Of a stretch of DNA of 64,000 nucleotides, positions 44,211-56,225 are shown one piece after another. Below the pieces are notes generated by a model. It was not told the origin of the DNA, did no database searches, and was given only the letters and a program-made list of their open reading frames with translations. Position 1 is the stretch's first letter. Every line of letters starts with the position of its first letter. Source of the DNA: Trebouxia sp. TZW2008 (taxonomy: Eukaryota > Chlorophyta > Trebouxiophyceae > Trebouxiales > Trebouxiaceae); NCBI GenBank assembly GCA_002118135.1, contig BDIU01000118.1, positions 124,001-188,000 of the forward strand, given 5' to 3'. Both the position numbers and the translations under genes were made by a program.

Positions 44211-46845
44211 ATGCTGAGCGCCAGGTCTTGCTGGACATTGGGTCGTACCACATGTCTGGCTAGACCGCCTGTCTTCCCCATCGTCCACAAAAGAGCTTTT
44301 CGAGGCAAAGACTTCTTGGACGAAATACATGTATGGCGAGACAAGGTCCTCAAGCTTGCAAATCCCAGCTTCGGCGCCAGGAAAGGCGGCATAGATCCCT
44401 GGCAGGCGTCCGTGTCCGAGCGCGAAGAGCCTGACAGGGGTGAAAACAAGTCGGAGCCTGTGGTTGAGGCTTTGAAAGCTGGTTCTTTGGGCTTTGGTTT
44501 TAGTGCTGGAGGAATGCTTTTCCCATACTATCTGGGGGTTGTTGAAGCTCTGGAAGAGCTAGGCATCATCACAGGCATGTATGAGCGTGCACTTTGGACC
44601 AGTCAGGGCACATTATCCCATTTGGTCTGTTGACTGGCACAGCAGGCCTGAAGCTATTGCCTGCTGAGCATTGTTAGCTGATGGCTGTGCGTGCTTCAGA
44701 GGACACCAAGATTGGTGGTGCATCAGCTGGGTCATTGATCGCAGCTACCTATCACAGCGGCATAGGCTCAAAAGCTGCCACTACAGCTTGCCTTGCTTTG
44801 GCAGCAGAACTGCGCAAGAACGGAACCCGTGGAAGGCTCAAGGTTAGTCTGGAGCAGCATGTGCAAGAGTAAATCATCACTTCCCTGTGACTGCTGCAAA
44901 CTCACGATTCAAGCTGACAACATCAGCAGAAAATGCCAGCTTTGGACAGGATGTTGCTTGCCCGTCGCGCAGATCAACCTGTGTACAGCTGCTGTTGCTT
45001 TGTAATGCATGCAGCCTGGCTTGCTTTTTGCTGCATGCTGCGGAAGCATGCAAGCTTTTTCAGATTGTGTCTAGCTGATATGACTTCTATGACCAAATTT
45101 TGTGATGCTTGTTGCAGAGCAATCTTCGGGTGTTCTTGGAGGATTTGCTACCAGATGATGTGCATGAGCGATGCAGCAACAGAGCCTACGTGAGTCTTCT
45201 GCGACTGAAGTCACAACAGTATGCTGATACCATGCCATGATGAACGACCTTGACACCTGATTGGCGTGAATGCTGCAGATATCAGTCACGCGCGCATTTC
45301 CTCGACCAAGAAACATGCTGCTTTCACAGTACACGTCAAGGGTGAGCCTCATGCTTAACATGCTGCTTTCCCTGTGAATCAAGGAGCTGTGTTATGTTGT
45401 GGCGCTTGGTGCTGAGCAGCTAGCAAACATGCTGTGCAATGACATGCAATGACAGCACATTTTTGGTGCAGGAAGACCTTATTGAAGCTCTTTTGACTTC
45501 TTGTCATATACCCTGGTAAGCTGCATTCACAGCTCACTTCAGCATCAAGTGACTTGAGCAAGTCAATATTTTGCATCATCGCTTTGTCAATGGGTCTACT
45601 TCTGCCACACAGGCTGTTGTGAGCTTGTGAGTTTGCTGTGGAAAGATGATCAGATTGCTTTGCATGTGCCAGCAGCTACACAAGCCGGACTACCTGCTTG
45701 CATGATCTGTACATACTGCTATGCCTTAGGCTGCACTTACATCACCTCCAGCATCCAAGGTAAGTTGTGACAGTCAAGCAACACCATGGATGACGATAGC
45801 ACTTGTGTAGCTCCTTTGATACCATTCAATGGCTGCAGGCACACATATGTACATGATTATCCCTGTATTTGTCATAGTACCTGTGTCAATATTGTAGCAT
45901 CATCTTTAACGACAGTTGACATGTGTTTTAGGTGGTTTGACAACACCTTGTTCACCATGTTCCGTGGCAAAAGGTGTTATGACGGCGGCCTGACCAACTT
46001 CATTCCCTTGCCGCCCACACAACATGGAGTCCGAGTGTGCTGCTTCCCATCTAAGCAGATCACAACCATCTATGACATTGGGATCAGCCCAGACAACTAT
46101 GAGGATTGGCCCCATACCTTGCAAGAGATGCTATCATGGGCTTTTGAGCCAGCTGATGAAGAGCTTCTGCTTGAGTTCATCAGTAAGTTTGCTATTTGAC
46201 AGGTCATGTGCATATTGCCAGTACCCCTGGCTTGCACAAAAAAAACCTCAGTATAGTCATTTGCCTAAATTCATTGCCTTCATTGCTTGATTGTGCAATT
46301 GCAATGCACAGCATCCTTGCAATGGGGATTGCTGTAGGTAACTACTTCAGGTTTGTAGCTTTGATGTGAAAAGCAGAGCTCATTGAGGTTTGGCATGCAC
46401 ACGATGCATGTGCTGCGTCAGAAGACAAGCATGTACCAAAGCAGCATTTACCACAGTGCTGACTAGGATACTGTGCATGCATTGTAATGAGTCATCATTG
46501 CCGGGTTGCACGTGCACATGGCGCTTTACTGCAAAATATTGCCCCTAGTTTTGCCAGCACTTTAATACAGCGATTGCCAGCTCTTGCCAAGGACAACAGG
46601 TTGACATATATTGCACTATGCATGCAGGCAAAGGCAGGGCTGATGCCAAAGCATGGGCTAAGGCCAGTGGGGCTCTAGCAGTTGTGCAGCCTGGCGCTGA
46701 GCAGGAAGTCCCTGCAAGGGCAGATCAGCAAAGCGAAGAGTACAGTGGCCTTGAAGGTGCCCATCCTGATGTTGACACGACTGACAAGCTGCCAGAAGCA
46801 GCTGCACTGCAGGGCAAAGCTGCTGCCTCAACAGAGCCAAATTGA
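44211..46845 (+). CDS. Patatin-like phospholipase / acyl hydrolase
   Basis: Patatin-fold hydrolases release fatty acids from lipids with a Ser-Asp dyad. Seven exons in frame: 44211-44574, 44700-44842, 45118-45189, 45279-45341, 45472-45515, 45932-46182, 46628-46845, giving 384 residues. The glycine-rich oxyanion block SLGFGFSAGGMLFPYYLGVV precedes the nucleophile elbow GGASAG (Ser about 130). The second catalytic element DGG is at about 246 (RGKRCYDGGLTNFIPL). The basic N-terminus (MLSARSCWTLGRTTC) could be an organelle-targeting sequence. The C-terminal 70 residues are acidic, Ala/Glu-rich and not conserved. Intron 1 appears to use a GC donor (ATCACAG|GCATGT), which keeps phase into EDTKIGGASAG. 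In-frame ATG at 44211 is the first available start. Substrate and location are not visible; similar genes are frequent in green algae. Confidence 0.85.
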
Positions 46846-47674
46846 CATCCACAGTAAATGCAATCAGTTCACAATGAATCTGTATTATGAGTCAAGCTGA
46901 CATTCGTTTTGCTTGAGCTGGGATGTGAGAGTGTAGTGTTATAGCCAGTGCTAGATGAGGGCCAAAGATCTTTTGCTGCAGCTGTGTGGTCATTTCCCGC
47001 TTAGCTTTCTCTCTGCGTGTGAACATCAGCTTTTGTACCGTCATGCAAAATAGCAGCCCTTGACAGTTTCTGGTCAGGGCATCAGCCCCTTGCGCAACTT
47101 TGCCAGCAGATTTGTTGCAAGTCATGAGTTACAATCAACAGCAATAATTGTCACTGCAATTCTGCTTGCAGTGTTCTAAGGCTCTTTGGCTAGGCAAATG
47201 CTTGGTCTGTATCTTGCTACATTTGATAGCTGTCTTATTTTGCAAAAGTCCAAAGGCAAAAGTACAGTGTGGCGATTCAAATTGTCTTGAAGACCTGAGC
47301 TGCAAAGCAGGAACGGTCAGAATTGACAAATTGCACTTTGAAAAGGGGCTGCTAGCTCAATCTAACTAAATTGCTGATCACTACAAATACAGCAACTATT
47401 TTATGCTCAAGAGTGGTCTACAAAGCCCTATCAATTCTACACGTTAAGAAAACAGAAAAGCATAGAACGCTAGCACCAAGGCAGACATGCCAAAATCTGA
47501 AGACCCTGTGCACAGCAGCTACTGAACCTTTGAGACTGCACAACCAATACCAAACTGACAAACTTCTAACAAAGTCACAGAACACATTGCGTCATACATT
47601 GGGGCATAGTGCCAGGCATGGATATGCCTGGTTTCCCAAAAGATCGACGTGCAGATCACCATGTTATAGTGATC
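46846..47674. other. Convergent intergenic spacer
   Basis: This lies between the stops of the patatin-like gene (+) and the O-fucosyltransferase-like gene (-). The sequence is comparatively AT-rich and I see no conserved coding block on either strand. Confidence 0.5.
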
Positions 47675-50600
47675 CTATATGACAGTGCCCGCTGAATTGA
47701 AGAGAGGATCTGTGCCAATGACTGATGCATCCACGAGTACAGATGACGACCTTGGAATGCCTCTGAGAACCCTGTACTCCCGCAAGTAGAAGGAGAATGT
47801 TGATGAACCAAATCCAACAAAGCCTCTGCCCCTTGACAAGACAAGGAAGTCCACTAGAGCCTTCTGCTCAGAGTTGAGCTCTGCAAAACAACAAGGCCAT
47901 GAGTCTTGCCAGAGAGTTTGCCTTGATATGTGTGTTTTGCATTGACATGAATTTTCCTGATGTTCTTGGGTTTGCAGAAGGTGGTCAGCTAATGTTTGCC
48001 ATTGATGCCAAAATTGATCCAGCCTGGACAGAACCAAGGGCAAGACCAAGATCATAAACAGGCAGTGCAAGCAAGTTGCATCAAGACAGATTGTATTCAA
48101 GGCACCAACCTTCCAGCTCTGCCTGTGGAATGTATAGCTCTTTATAGTGCACATCTTTACACAAGCCAGCGTCCTTCAGGCTCCCAATGAGATTGTCCAT
48201 CTCTGCAAATCAGCACACAAAATCAGTTGCTGCAATGTATGCATGTGGCATGCAGTGTAAACATGTGGCTCGACAGTTGTTCAACTGGTACTTGCAGCCA
48301 GCATGCTGCAACAAGCAGTGGGGACACTGAAAGCATGACAGGACGTGCTGAGCAGTGAGCAAAACGCAAGTGCTGAAAAGCGCGACTTGCGTAGATATGC
48401 CCAGAGGTCTCACCGTCATTTGCTCCATATGTCAAGAGCCCAGAGGCAGCATACAAGACTAGGTTGGAAGTGAAGCCTGCTTGCAGCATGGACTGCACAT
48501 AGCCTCTCCAGACTACCTGTTTCAACAAAGCACAAACATGTCAGCACAAAATCTCCTGCCAGCTTGCCATGCAGCAGATGCAGAAGACAGGCACAGGTGG
48601 TGATGTCATGCAGTTTCAGCTGATGCATCAATCACTTTTACTGCTGTGATTTTGCATTGCCTTCCTCAAGACTGGCAAACAAAAGAGCCTGAATGTACCT
48701 GCTCGCCACCCATGATCTGAGACCAGTCTCGGGCATCTTTCTCAATGCGCAAGTGCACTGCATTGTACTCATATTTGCCAGCCATGGTCATGCCATGGAT
48801 GACCCGGTCTGCCAGCTCTAGCACCTTGTCAGAGAACTCCAGGCTGCGTGCCACCTCTGTCACCACTCTCAGATTACTGCAACACACACATGAATAAGAT
48901 ATGTGCACAGCCATACTGATGTCACTCTTGCACTGCTGCGCACAAGCATGCAGATGCTGTATAGGCATTTGAGATTACAAACTTTGTTGCAAAAGCGGAC
49001 TGTATTCTTGGCAAATCAGCCTGTGCAGTGGACTCGTGCTCAAATTAGAAGCAGTCGTGGCATGCTGTTATGAACCTTGCAATCAGCATTGAAAAGCTGA
49101 ATCTGACAGGGCTTGCGATGGCATGATAGTAAGCAAGATGTGCAATAGATCACATGCGTTTGCACAGGTGCTGAACTTGTGTAGCTAAGCGGTCACATGC
49201 GCCAAAGCTGTATTTTCACCTGAGAGAGCGTAGCATGAAGAAGGTGCAGGGCATGTCAAGCACAATGTAGTCTATGCTCCTGCTTGGATCTTGTCGCAGC
49301 AGCTTGCCAGCGTGACCAATCACAGCGATCCTCGCCTTCTCTATCAACTCTGGCATATCCAAGTTGCGCAAATACACGTCATCAATCTTGGCTATGAGCT
49401 CAGGGTCAATCTCTGGCTGAGGGTACATTGGATACGCCAACTCGGGCTGTGTGAGGTCCGGGAACGGTAGCAGTGCTGGTGTCTGCATGCACAAGGGAGA
49501 CTTGGCATGCATGGTCAACAATGCTTGACACACATGAGGCAAGCTGACCACACAGCAAAACTGACATGACGCACAGGAACATTGGATATGCCAACTTGGG
49601 CCGTGCGAGGTCAGGGAACAATAGCAGTGCTGGTGTCTGCATGCAGAGCTTGGTATGCATAGCTGCTGACAACAATGCTTGACGCACATGAGGCATGCTG
49701 ATCATTGAATAAGACATCCCTGATGCACAGATAACAGTCATGGCACAACAAACTGCTTTGCTTTGCTGAGTGTCTTGTGTAGTCACCACGGAGGTAAGCA
49801 ATCACAATCAACCTCAGAACAGGAACAAGTGATGCTCATTGTGTCGATCAAAAAGTGACGAGTGATACTGACCCTGTGGACAGTCAGCCCTCTGCCTCGC
49901 CAAAACTCCACAATCTTGTCCACGTTCAGAAGAGATTCCAAAGGCGCCGGCGTCCACTTGACCTCATTGTGCTCTTTGAAAACGCTGAAGTAATGCGCAA
50001 AGGAATCTCGCTTGACAGCAGGAGGAAGCACAAGCTCTGCTCCCAGCACAGCACAAAGGGAGAAGGCTGCGATGTGGCTATAGTGCTGGTTGATCAGTCC
50101 TGTGCATGCTGTGTATCGCAGCAGCACACGCAGGCGCTTGTAGATCATGCCTTCTGAATAGCCAGTGCGCACATAGTGGTCTTCTGCCTGCTGTTGTGTG
50201 GCAATGCCAGCATCTCGCAGCTCTGGATTGTACAACAGGTATGTCTGCCAGTCGAAGTCTACAGGAGCCGTCAAGATGCGGTTTCTCATAACTGGGGGCG
50301 GCGTGGGTGGTGACTGTGGCAAAGCTTTCTGCAACAGAGGTTGCGATTTGCCCTGGCCGCTGATCACCACTGACTTGGGGTCCATCAGCTCTGGCAAGAC
50401 CTGTTTGCTGAAGCCTGAGTCAGACTGACTTTGCGTCAAGCTGCCCTGCTGGTCTTTTTGAACCTGAAACTTGTTGCTGTTGCTTGGCAGCTTGTCAATG
50501 TTGGTGTTCTGCTTGACAAGAGTGTCTGCTGTCTTCACAGGCTGCTGACCGGATTTGTTGCTGCCGGCAGAAGCACTTCTGCTGAAGTTTGCAGGGACAG

Positions 50601-51108
50601 CTTGTCTGCCAGAATTAGCTTGTATGAGTGACCCACTCCGCTGCTGACTGTCTGCTGTGGACTGCCTTTGAGCAGTGTTGCCTGAGCTGGCCGACTCGTT
50701 GTCTGCCAAAGGCTTGTCTGCCGCTGGCAACTTGTCAGATTGCAGCTTGTCCTGACTGGGCTTCTGTACTGTGGATTTTCGCTGGTTGTCATATTTGACT
50801 TGAACGTCTGGCTGCTTTCGAGGACGCTTGAACCCCTCGCCTGATCCGCTGTCGATGAAGACCTCAGTGAAGACGGCAGTTGGCTCCTCGTCGCCGTCAG
50901 GGCCGTGCTTTCCTCGCACCACTTGCGTTGTTGACAGCACTGCTGTGATTGTGTTGCCCCGCGGGGTCAGTGCCCGGAACTGGAATATGCGCACGAAGAA
51001 GAATGTCGCAATTAGCAGTATGCCGACCAGAAACAAGGTCTCGCGTCTGCTGCGGGGCTGTAGGACGGACATCGGCAAGAGTTTGTTTCGACTCGTTTGC
51101 TTAGCCAT
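47675..51108 (-). CDS. O-fucosyltransferase-like type II membrane protein
   Basis: Plant-type O-fucosyltransferases transfer fucose or a related sugar from a nucleotide sugar in the Golgi lumen. Six exons (minus strand) in frame: 49873-51108, 49220-49482, 48699-48876, 48414-48516, 48110-48202, 47675-47880, giving 692 residues. A basic N-terminus and one membrane segment (residues about 25-39, LFLVGILLIATFFFV) predict type II topology. Residues 45-270 are a low-complexity Ser/Gln/Lys-rich stem. A short domain FDWQTYLLYNPELRDAGI follows, then the catalytic region: NQHYSHIAAFSLCAVLGAEL, NAVHLRIEKDA (H-L-R-x-E-x-D motif, about 537) and GFVGFGSSTFSFYLREYR near the end. These match the PF10250-type fold. 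The start is ATG at 51106-51108. Substrate unknown. The intron before exon 2 contains a copy of the exon 2 start. Confidence 0.8.
49550..49700 (-). repeat. Upstream copy of the O-FucT exon 2 start and preceding intron
   Basis: The plus-strand segment ACATTGGATATGCCAACTTGGGC..GTGCGAGGTC, through AGCAGTGCTGGTGTCTGCATGC and CAATGCTTGACGCACATGAGGCA, repeats 49428-49560 with an offset of about 140 bp. It contains the acceptor TGCAG|ACACCAGC and the codons for TPALL..PDL.RPKLAYPM. On the minus strand it is upstream of the functional exon. Confidence 0.85.
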
Positions 51109-51434
51109 TCTAAAATACACTACAACCTACTACGCCAAACCACGCACGGACAGCACGAATCGACATACTTGCAATTGATATACTGGCACGCATGGCTCAC
51201 GGAGTTTGGACATGCATGCAAGCGGTGTCGTAACGTGATCAAAACTCGGTTGCAGGCTCAAGCAGCGTTGCCCTGGCATTTGAACGTCGCGATCAGTTAC
51301 GCCGCAAAACTTAGACACGTGTAAGTTACGCCACAGTAACGCAAACTCGAAACGCCAGCCCGAGCTTTAGTCTCGCGTGTGTGCTTTGACTATGCGAATA
51401 CGCCTTGCACGTCCGTTGTGAGCTCTCAAAGCAA
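51109..51434. promoter_or_regulatory. Divergent promoter region, O-FucT / COG0354 gene
   Basis: 326 bp separate the two start codons. The region is richer in CpG (TACGCCGCAAAACTTAGACACG, GTTACGCCACAGTAACG) than neighbouring introns. GTTACGCC occurs twice about 30 bp apart (about 51296 and 51326). Confidence 0.45.
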
Positions 51435-54400
51435 ATGCAATCTCCAGCTGCAGTTTGCGGCAACTGCGCGAACGCCCTTCTTCGCGTACAACGAGCACTT
51501 GCGCAGCGTTCACTTGGTCCCTGTGCCCTGCACGCAGCACCGCCTGTTCGGTTGCTGTTTAGTCCTGCTCAGCCGTGTCAGAATGACTTAAGAACCTGTT
51601 GTTTGAGAAGGTGTGTTCCGTACAGGCAGAACCTGTTGTTCGAGCTTGTACGCTCGGCTAGCTGCAACTGTTCGACGTGTGCAGGTCAACAACAGCCTGT
51701 CAAGCAAGCGCTATCGACATCGATGCTCTAGCACTCGATGCTCCGGACATTGATAATGATCTTGAGTCGTATCAGGTAGACAGATGGCACGGGTATCAGC
51801 TGGTTGAATGAAGCCAAGTGCAGACTTTACCTTATTGTTGCACGCCTGTGCAGGGTCAAATGGGCGCAGAATTTGACGTGAGTGACTATTGGTTGATGTT
51901 TCATCGAAAAACAGCAACAAAATGATGTGACATGACTAGAAACATGTTGTCGGCAGGTTGCTGGGGTGCCTGTGACTTTTGGTAACGCACAAGAAGCTCT
52001 GCAGGCTCTTGACACATCTGTAGCACTGTCAGATTTGTCTCATTGGGACCGACTGCACGTGTCAGGCAGAGACAGGCTGACATTCTTACACAGTCAGGTA
52101 GACAAATGCGGCATGAGCTGCAAATGAGGTCTTTGCAAACTTCTGCACCCTTGAATCAGCTGCAATGTGTTCTGCTGCAGAGCACTTTTGACTGCGCCCA
52201 TGCAAAGCCTGGAGACACATTCAATACAGTAAGTACAGCTGTCCTGTCACAAGTTCTGCGCAGGCACCATGTGATGTCCGTGTTTGTCCAACAGTGCAAT
52301 CTAATGTGATGTAGTGCAGCGCTGTGCAACTTAATGCAATGCGGCAAAATGCGACGTAATGCAATGATATGCAATGTGATGTGATGTTGCATGCAGGTAT
52401 TTGTGACAGCTCAAGGGCGCTGCATAGAGCTTGCCAAATGCCTTGTGCAAGGCAATGGTGTGTTGCTGCTTGTGAGTCCTGGCAGCGGCCAAGCACTTGT
52501 CAGCCGTCTCAATAAATACATACTCTATGGTGATGAGGTGAGTGACGGCCACTCAATGGCAGAAGAAAGTGAGCATCCAGCACAGTGCCAAGATTCTGGC
52601 CGCCATAATATGCAGCAAATTAGCCAAGCATACCCTGCATTCATTGACGTGCACCGCTTTCAAGCAGTCATTACCGTCAGTTGGATCTGTACCAGTAAAG
52701 TTTGGTCTGCATGTAGCAGCTTTTCAAGGTGTGCATGTTGCATATCTACCAGCATCCAGCTGATGCATGCACATTGCACATATAAGAACCCAGGAACTTT
52801 GCAACCATGACATGCCATCATGCTGCAGGGCTGCAATTGCAATGTGTCAGACATTCCACGTGATCCGCATGCGAGCATACAAACAAGCACACTTGTTGCA
52901 GGTGAGCATTTCAGACGTCACACACCAGACAAAGATATTCAGTTTGGCTGGGCCGGACAGCTCAGCAGTGCTTGAGGGGTCAGAGGCAACATTTCTACAG
53001 CCATACACCTTAGCAAGCAAAATTTGCATGAACCTTTCACAGCAACTTCACACGCTTTGTAAGCAATGCAAGGCGTTACATTGCATGGCTGCATTTGCAG
53101 GTCAGCATTTCAGACATCACACACAAGACCAAGATGTTCAGTGTGGCTGGGCCAGACAGCTCAGCAGTGCTTGAGGGGTCAGAGGCAACATTTGCACAGC
53201 CATACACATTAGGCAAGCAAAATGTGCATGCACTTTTGACAGCAACTTCATGCGCTTTGTAAGTAATGCAAGGCGTTACATTGCATGGCTGCATGTTCAG
53301 GTGAGCGTTTCAGACATCACTCACAAGACAAAGATGTTCAGTTTGGCGGGGCCAGACAGCTCAGCAGTGTTGGAAGGGCTAGAGGCAACAGTACCACAGG
53401 AAGGGCAGGTGGCGGTGATGGGCTTTCAAAACAGCCCTGTTGTTGTGGCTGAGGGCAGTGGATTGGCTTCTCCTGGCTTCAGCCTTGTGGCTGATGAGCA
53501 AGCTGCTGCAGAGCTCTGGCGTGCATTGGTTGCCAAGGTGACAGCCTGCCTATTTAGCTGCATTTGTAACCTGTCCTGACAAAGCCGTTGCCTGTGATGA
53601 CAGCCATATTGTGGTCGCTGAGGGCAGTGGATTGGCTTCTCCTGGCTTCAGCCTTGTGGCCGATGAGCAAGCTGCTGCTGAGTTGTGGCGTGCATTGGTT
53701 GCCAAGGTGACAGCCTGCCGGTTCAGCTGCATTTGTAAGCTGTTTTGACAAAGTTGTTGCCTTTGATGACAGCTGTGCTGTAGCTGGCAGCAGTTGTTTG
53801 GCTTCCCCTGGCTTCAGCCTTGTGGCTGATGAGCAAGCTGCTGCGGAGCTGTGACGTGCTTTGGTCGCCTAGGTGACAGCCTGCGTTACTGGCATCATTG
53901 CAAGCTGCTGTTGCGTCATCAAGCACAAATCTCGGAGCTGTGCTTACACAGTGGCTCAAGCAATATACAGGTTTCCCCTCGCACGTCATTCGTATTTCAA
54001 GCAGGCACATGTTGTGGGGTGGCAATTATCAGGACATGCAAATTGAGCATCAATATAGCAATACCCATGCTGCTGATGCTGCTGCTGCTGCTGAGAGCAG
54101 TCTTGGTGGCTGATGCCTCAAGTCCACTTAGTGTCATGCATGTGTTGAAAGTCAAAGTTTTCACTTTCCCATGGTGCAGGGTGCAACACCCATGGGTAAT
54201 CAAGAATGGGAGGCAGCTCGCATTCAGCAAGGCCGCCCCTTGGCTGGTGCTGAGTTGACAGAGCAGCACGTTTCCTTGGAGACAGGGCTGTACCACGCAG
54301 TGACCCTTATTGACGTCATGCATGAGCTGACATCCAGTGCAATTTGTTTTCTCTGATGCAGGGCGCAACACCCATGGGCAATCAGGAGTGGGAGGCAGCT

Positions 54401-56225
54401 CGCATACAACAGGTCCGGCCAATGGCTGGTACTGAGCTTACAGAGCAGCACATCCCTTTAGGGAGGCAGGGCTGTACAACGCAGTGACCCTCAACAATGT
54501 TGTGTATGAACCGCACATCCAATGCTCTTTGTTTTCCCCAATGCAGGGCGCAACACCCATGGGCAATCATGAGTGGGAGGCAGCTCGCATTCAGCAAGGC
54601 CGCCCGATGGCTGGTACTGACTTGACAGAGCAGCACATCCCTTTGGAGGCAGGGCTGTACCATGCAGTGTCTCTGAATAAGGGCTGCTACATGGGGCAAG
54701 AGACGCTCGCCAAGGTGCACAAGCTGAACGCTGTGAAGCAGCAGCTGCATGGGCTGCTCTTTGATGCGCCTGTGCAACCTGGAACCCCACTGCTGTCAGG
54801 TACAGTAATAGCACCTTACAGGGACACTGGACACAAGGGCATTATTGATGCAAGGGCAATGTAATTGAGAACTTTTCACTGCAAACTCCCTTGGGGGCAG
54901 GGCCATGTTAAGTTGGGTCCTCGATCAAGGGCTGCTACACCGGGCAGGAGACCTTGGCCAAAGTGCACAAGCCGAACGCTGTGAAGCAGCAGCTGTATGG
55001 ACTGCTCTTTGATGCGCCTGTCCAGACAGGAACCCCACTGCTGTCAGGTATAGTTAATTCTTCTGAAGAGACCACTGAAGGTGCCCAGGGAGGCAGGACT
55101 GTGTCCCTGAACAAGGGCTGCTGCATGGGGCAGGAGACCTTGGCCAAGGTGCACAAGCTGAATGCTGTGAAGCAGCAGCTGCATGGGTTGCTGTTTGCTG
55201 GACCTGTCCAGCAGGGGGTCTCTGTCTCCATTGCTCTCTGGTATGCTGCAGCTGTGCTATGCAGAAAGGGACTCATAACTGAGCAGCAGCACTGTATGTG
55301 CATGTAGCTCTGGCAATGGTCTCAAGAAACAGTTGTTTCTGTCTTGCATGAGCATGTGAGATTAGTGCGCCAGATATCAGCTTTGCTTGTTTGGGCCTGA
55401 TATGTTCGCTCTCAAGTTGAGCAGCAGATAACAGCACAAAACAGTCGACTGTCCTCAGCTGCCTCCATGTTGACCCAAGCTCGTTTGTCATTCTGAAGAA
55501 GCGCATGATCTCTGTATCATTGTTGTGTTGTTTGCGCTGTCTTGAGACATTGTGAGTACCAATGAGTTCTGCCATATGCGGTGCAGGCACAGACAAGGCA
55601 GGCACAGTAACCAGCGTTTCACAGCTACCAGACGGCAGTCACATTGGGCTAGGGTATGTTCGCTGCCGTGCCAACGGGATGCAAATTCCTGTGGAGGGCC
55701 TGCAGTTGACAGCAGCTGGCGTGCAGACAAAGGTAGTCAGCAGGCCTTTTGCCAGGTGGCATTTCCCACAGGGGCAGGGCGCTCAGGAACCTGCCCCAGA
55801 TGCGTCAGGCGACCTCAAAGACCGAGCAGTTGCTGCCAAGTAAGGACTCCGAGGCTGACAGAACATAGTTGCTGCGTACGTTGTACACCATGTACAACAT
55901 ATGCAGAGATGCCACTTTGACAGAGTGCACCTGCGACAGCATCTCTGCACAAGTCAGTTCAAAGTTCATGGCAGCAGCCAGCCGCAGCTTACCCGTAGCT
56001 AATGCTTTGGCTTGCCATTGTGATTGGACAGTTGTGCCACCTTTGTCTCACAGACTGAGAAGCCTTTGTGGTCACCAGAGCATTGCAAGCCTGTTGAGTC
56101 AAAGGTGTTGCTACAGGGCTTCAAAGGAAGTTGAGAAGGCAGCAGAAGCAGCTGCCAAGGAGGAGCGGCTCAAGGCAATGCAGGAGAGACTGGCAGCATG
56201 GCAAGCAGAACAGGCCGCACAGTAG
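51435..56225 (+). CDS. COG0354/YgfZ-like folate-binding protein, plastid type
   Basis: COG0354 proteins (bacterial YgfZ, IBA57, plant plastid forms) resemble glycine-cleavage T protein and support Fe-S enzyme maturation using tetrahydrofolate. Exons in frame: 51435-51610, 51685-51775, 51854-51877, 51957-52097, 52181-52228, 52397-52537, 53301-53537, 54547-54799, 55587-55839, 56117-56225, giving 490 residues. The N-terminal 60 residues are Ala/Arg/Cys-rich and suit a transit peptide. Conserved blocks: ALSDLSHWDRLHVSGRDRLT, FLHSQ + STFDCAHAKPGDT, SLAGPDSSAVLE, the C-terminal WEAARIQQGRP, and the diagnostic LNKGCYMGQE (about 331), whose Cys is the family hallmark. The last exon adds an Ala/Glu/Lys helix as in plant homologues. 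Exon 51854-51877 is a 24-nt microexon. Four arrays of partial exon copies enlarge introns 6 to 8. The first two exons rest on phase and composition only. Confidence 0.85.
52300..52396 (+). repeat. Degenerate TGCAATG/TGTGATG repeat before an acceptor
   Basis: Units such as GTGCAACTTAATGCAATGCGGC and TATGCAATGTGATGTGATG fill the last 95 bp of the intron ending at 52396. Confidence 0.6.
52895..53220 (+). repeat. Two upstream copies of exon 53301-53537 (acceptor plus 5' part)
   Basis: CAG|GTGAGCATTTCAGACGTCAC at 52902 and CAG|GTCAGCATTTCAGACATCAC at 53101 repeat the functional start at 53301, a period of about 200 bp. Each unit has about 75 bp of exon (to GAGGCAACA) followed by about 125 bp of shared intron (CAGCAACTTCA..CGCTTTGTAAG.AATGCAAGGCGTTACATTGC). 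Similarity to the exon stops at the same point in both. Confidence 0.9.
53590..53880 (+). repeat. Two downstream copies of exon 53301-53537 (3' part plus donor)
   Basis: GCTGAGGGCAGTGGATTGGC ..GTTGCCAAG|GTGACAGCCTGCC recurs at 53617-53715 and, more decayed, at about 53780-53885 (GTCGCCTAG|GTGACAGCCTGC). The period is about 169 bp. The first copy is open; the second has lost sense codons. Confidence 0.88.
54165..54490 (+). repeat. Two upstream copies of exon 54547-54799 (acceptor plus 5' part)
   Basis: TGCAGGGTGCAACACCCATGGG at 54176 and TGCAGGGCGCAACACCCATGGG at 54357 precede the true TGCAGGGCGCAACACCCATG at 54542, a period of 181-186 bp. Each keeps GAGTGGGAGGCAGCTCGCAT and the GCTGTAC(C/A)A(C/A)GCAGTG block, then passes into repeated intron. 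Confidence 0.9.
54920..55220 (+). repeat. Two downstream copies of exon 54547-54799 (3' part plus donor)
   Basis: The part encoding KGCYMGQETLAKVHKLNAVKQ recurs at about 54925-55050, with KGCYTGQETLAKVHK, GTPLLSG and a GTATAG donor. It recurs at about 55105-55215 as KGCCMGQETLAKVHK. Both are open for about 100 bp, so splicing evidence is needed to exclude use of the first. Confidence 0.88.

Noticed and set aside
45600..45780. Extra patatin exon encoding a YALGCTYITSSIQ-like segment before GTAAGT at 45762
   Set aside because: It would break the phase between exons 45472-45515 and 45932-46182, which join cleanly without it.
51109..51120. Upstream GTG start for the O-FucT-like protein
   Set aside because: The first ATG (51106-51108) directly precedes the basic residues and membrane segment; non-AUG initiation is unnecessary.
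52895..55220. Arrays of exon copies as separate paralogous genes or a CRISPR-like array
   Set aside because: Units are 150-200 bp, contain splice junctions of the host gene, diverge from each other and lack uniform spacers.
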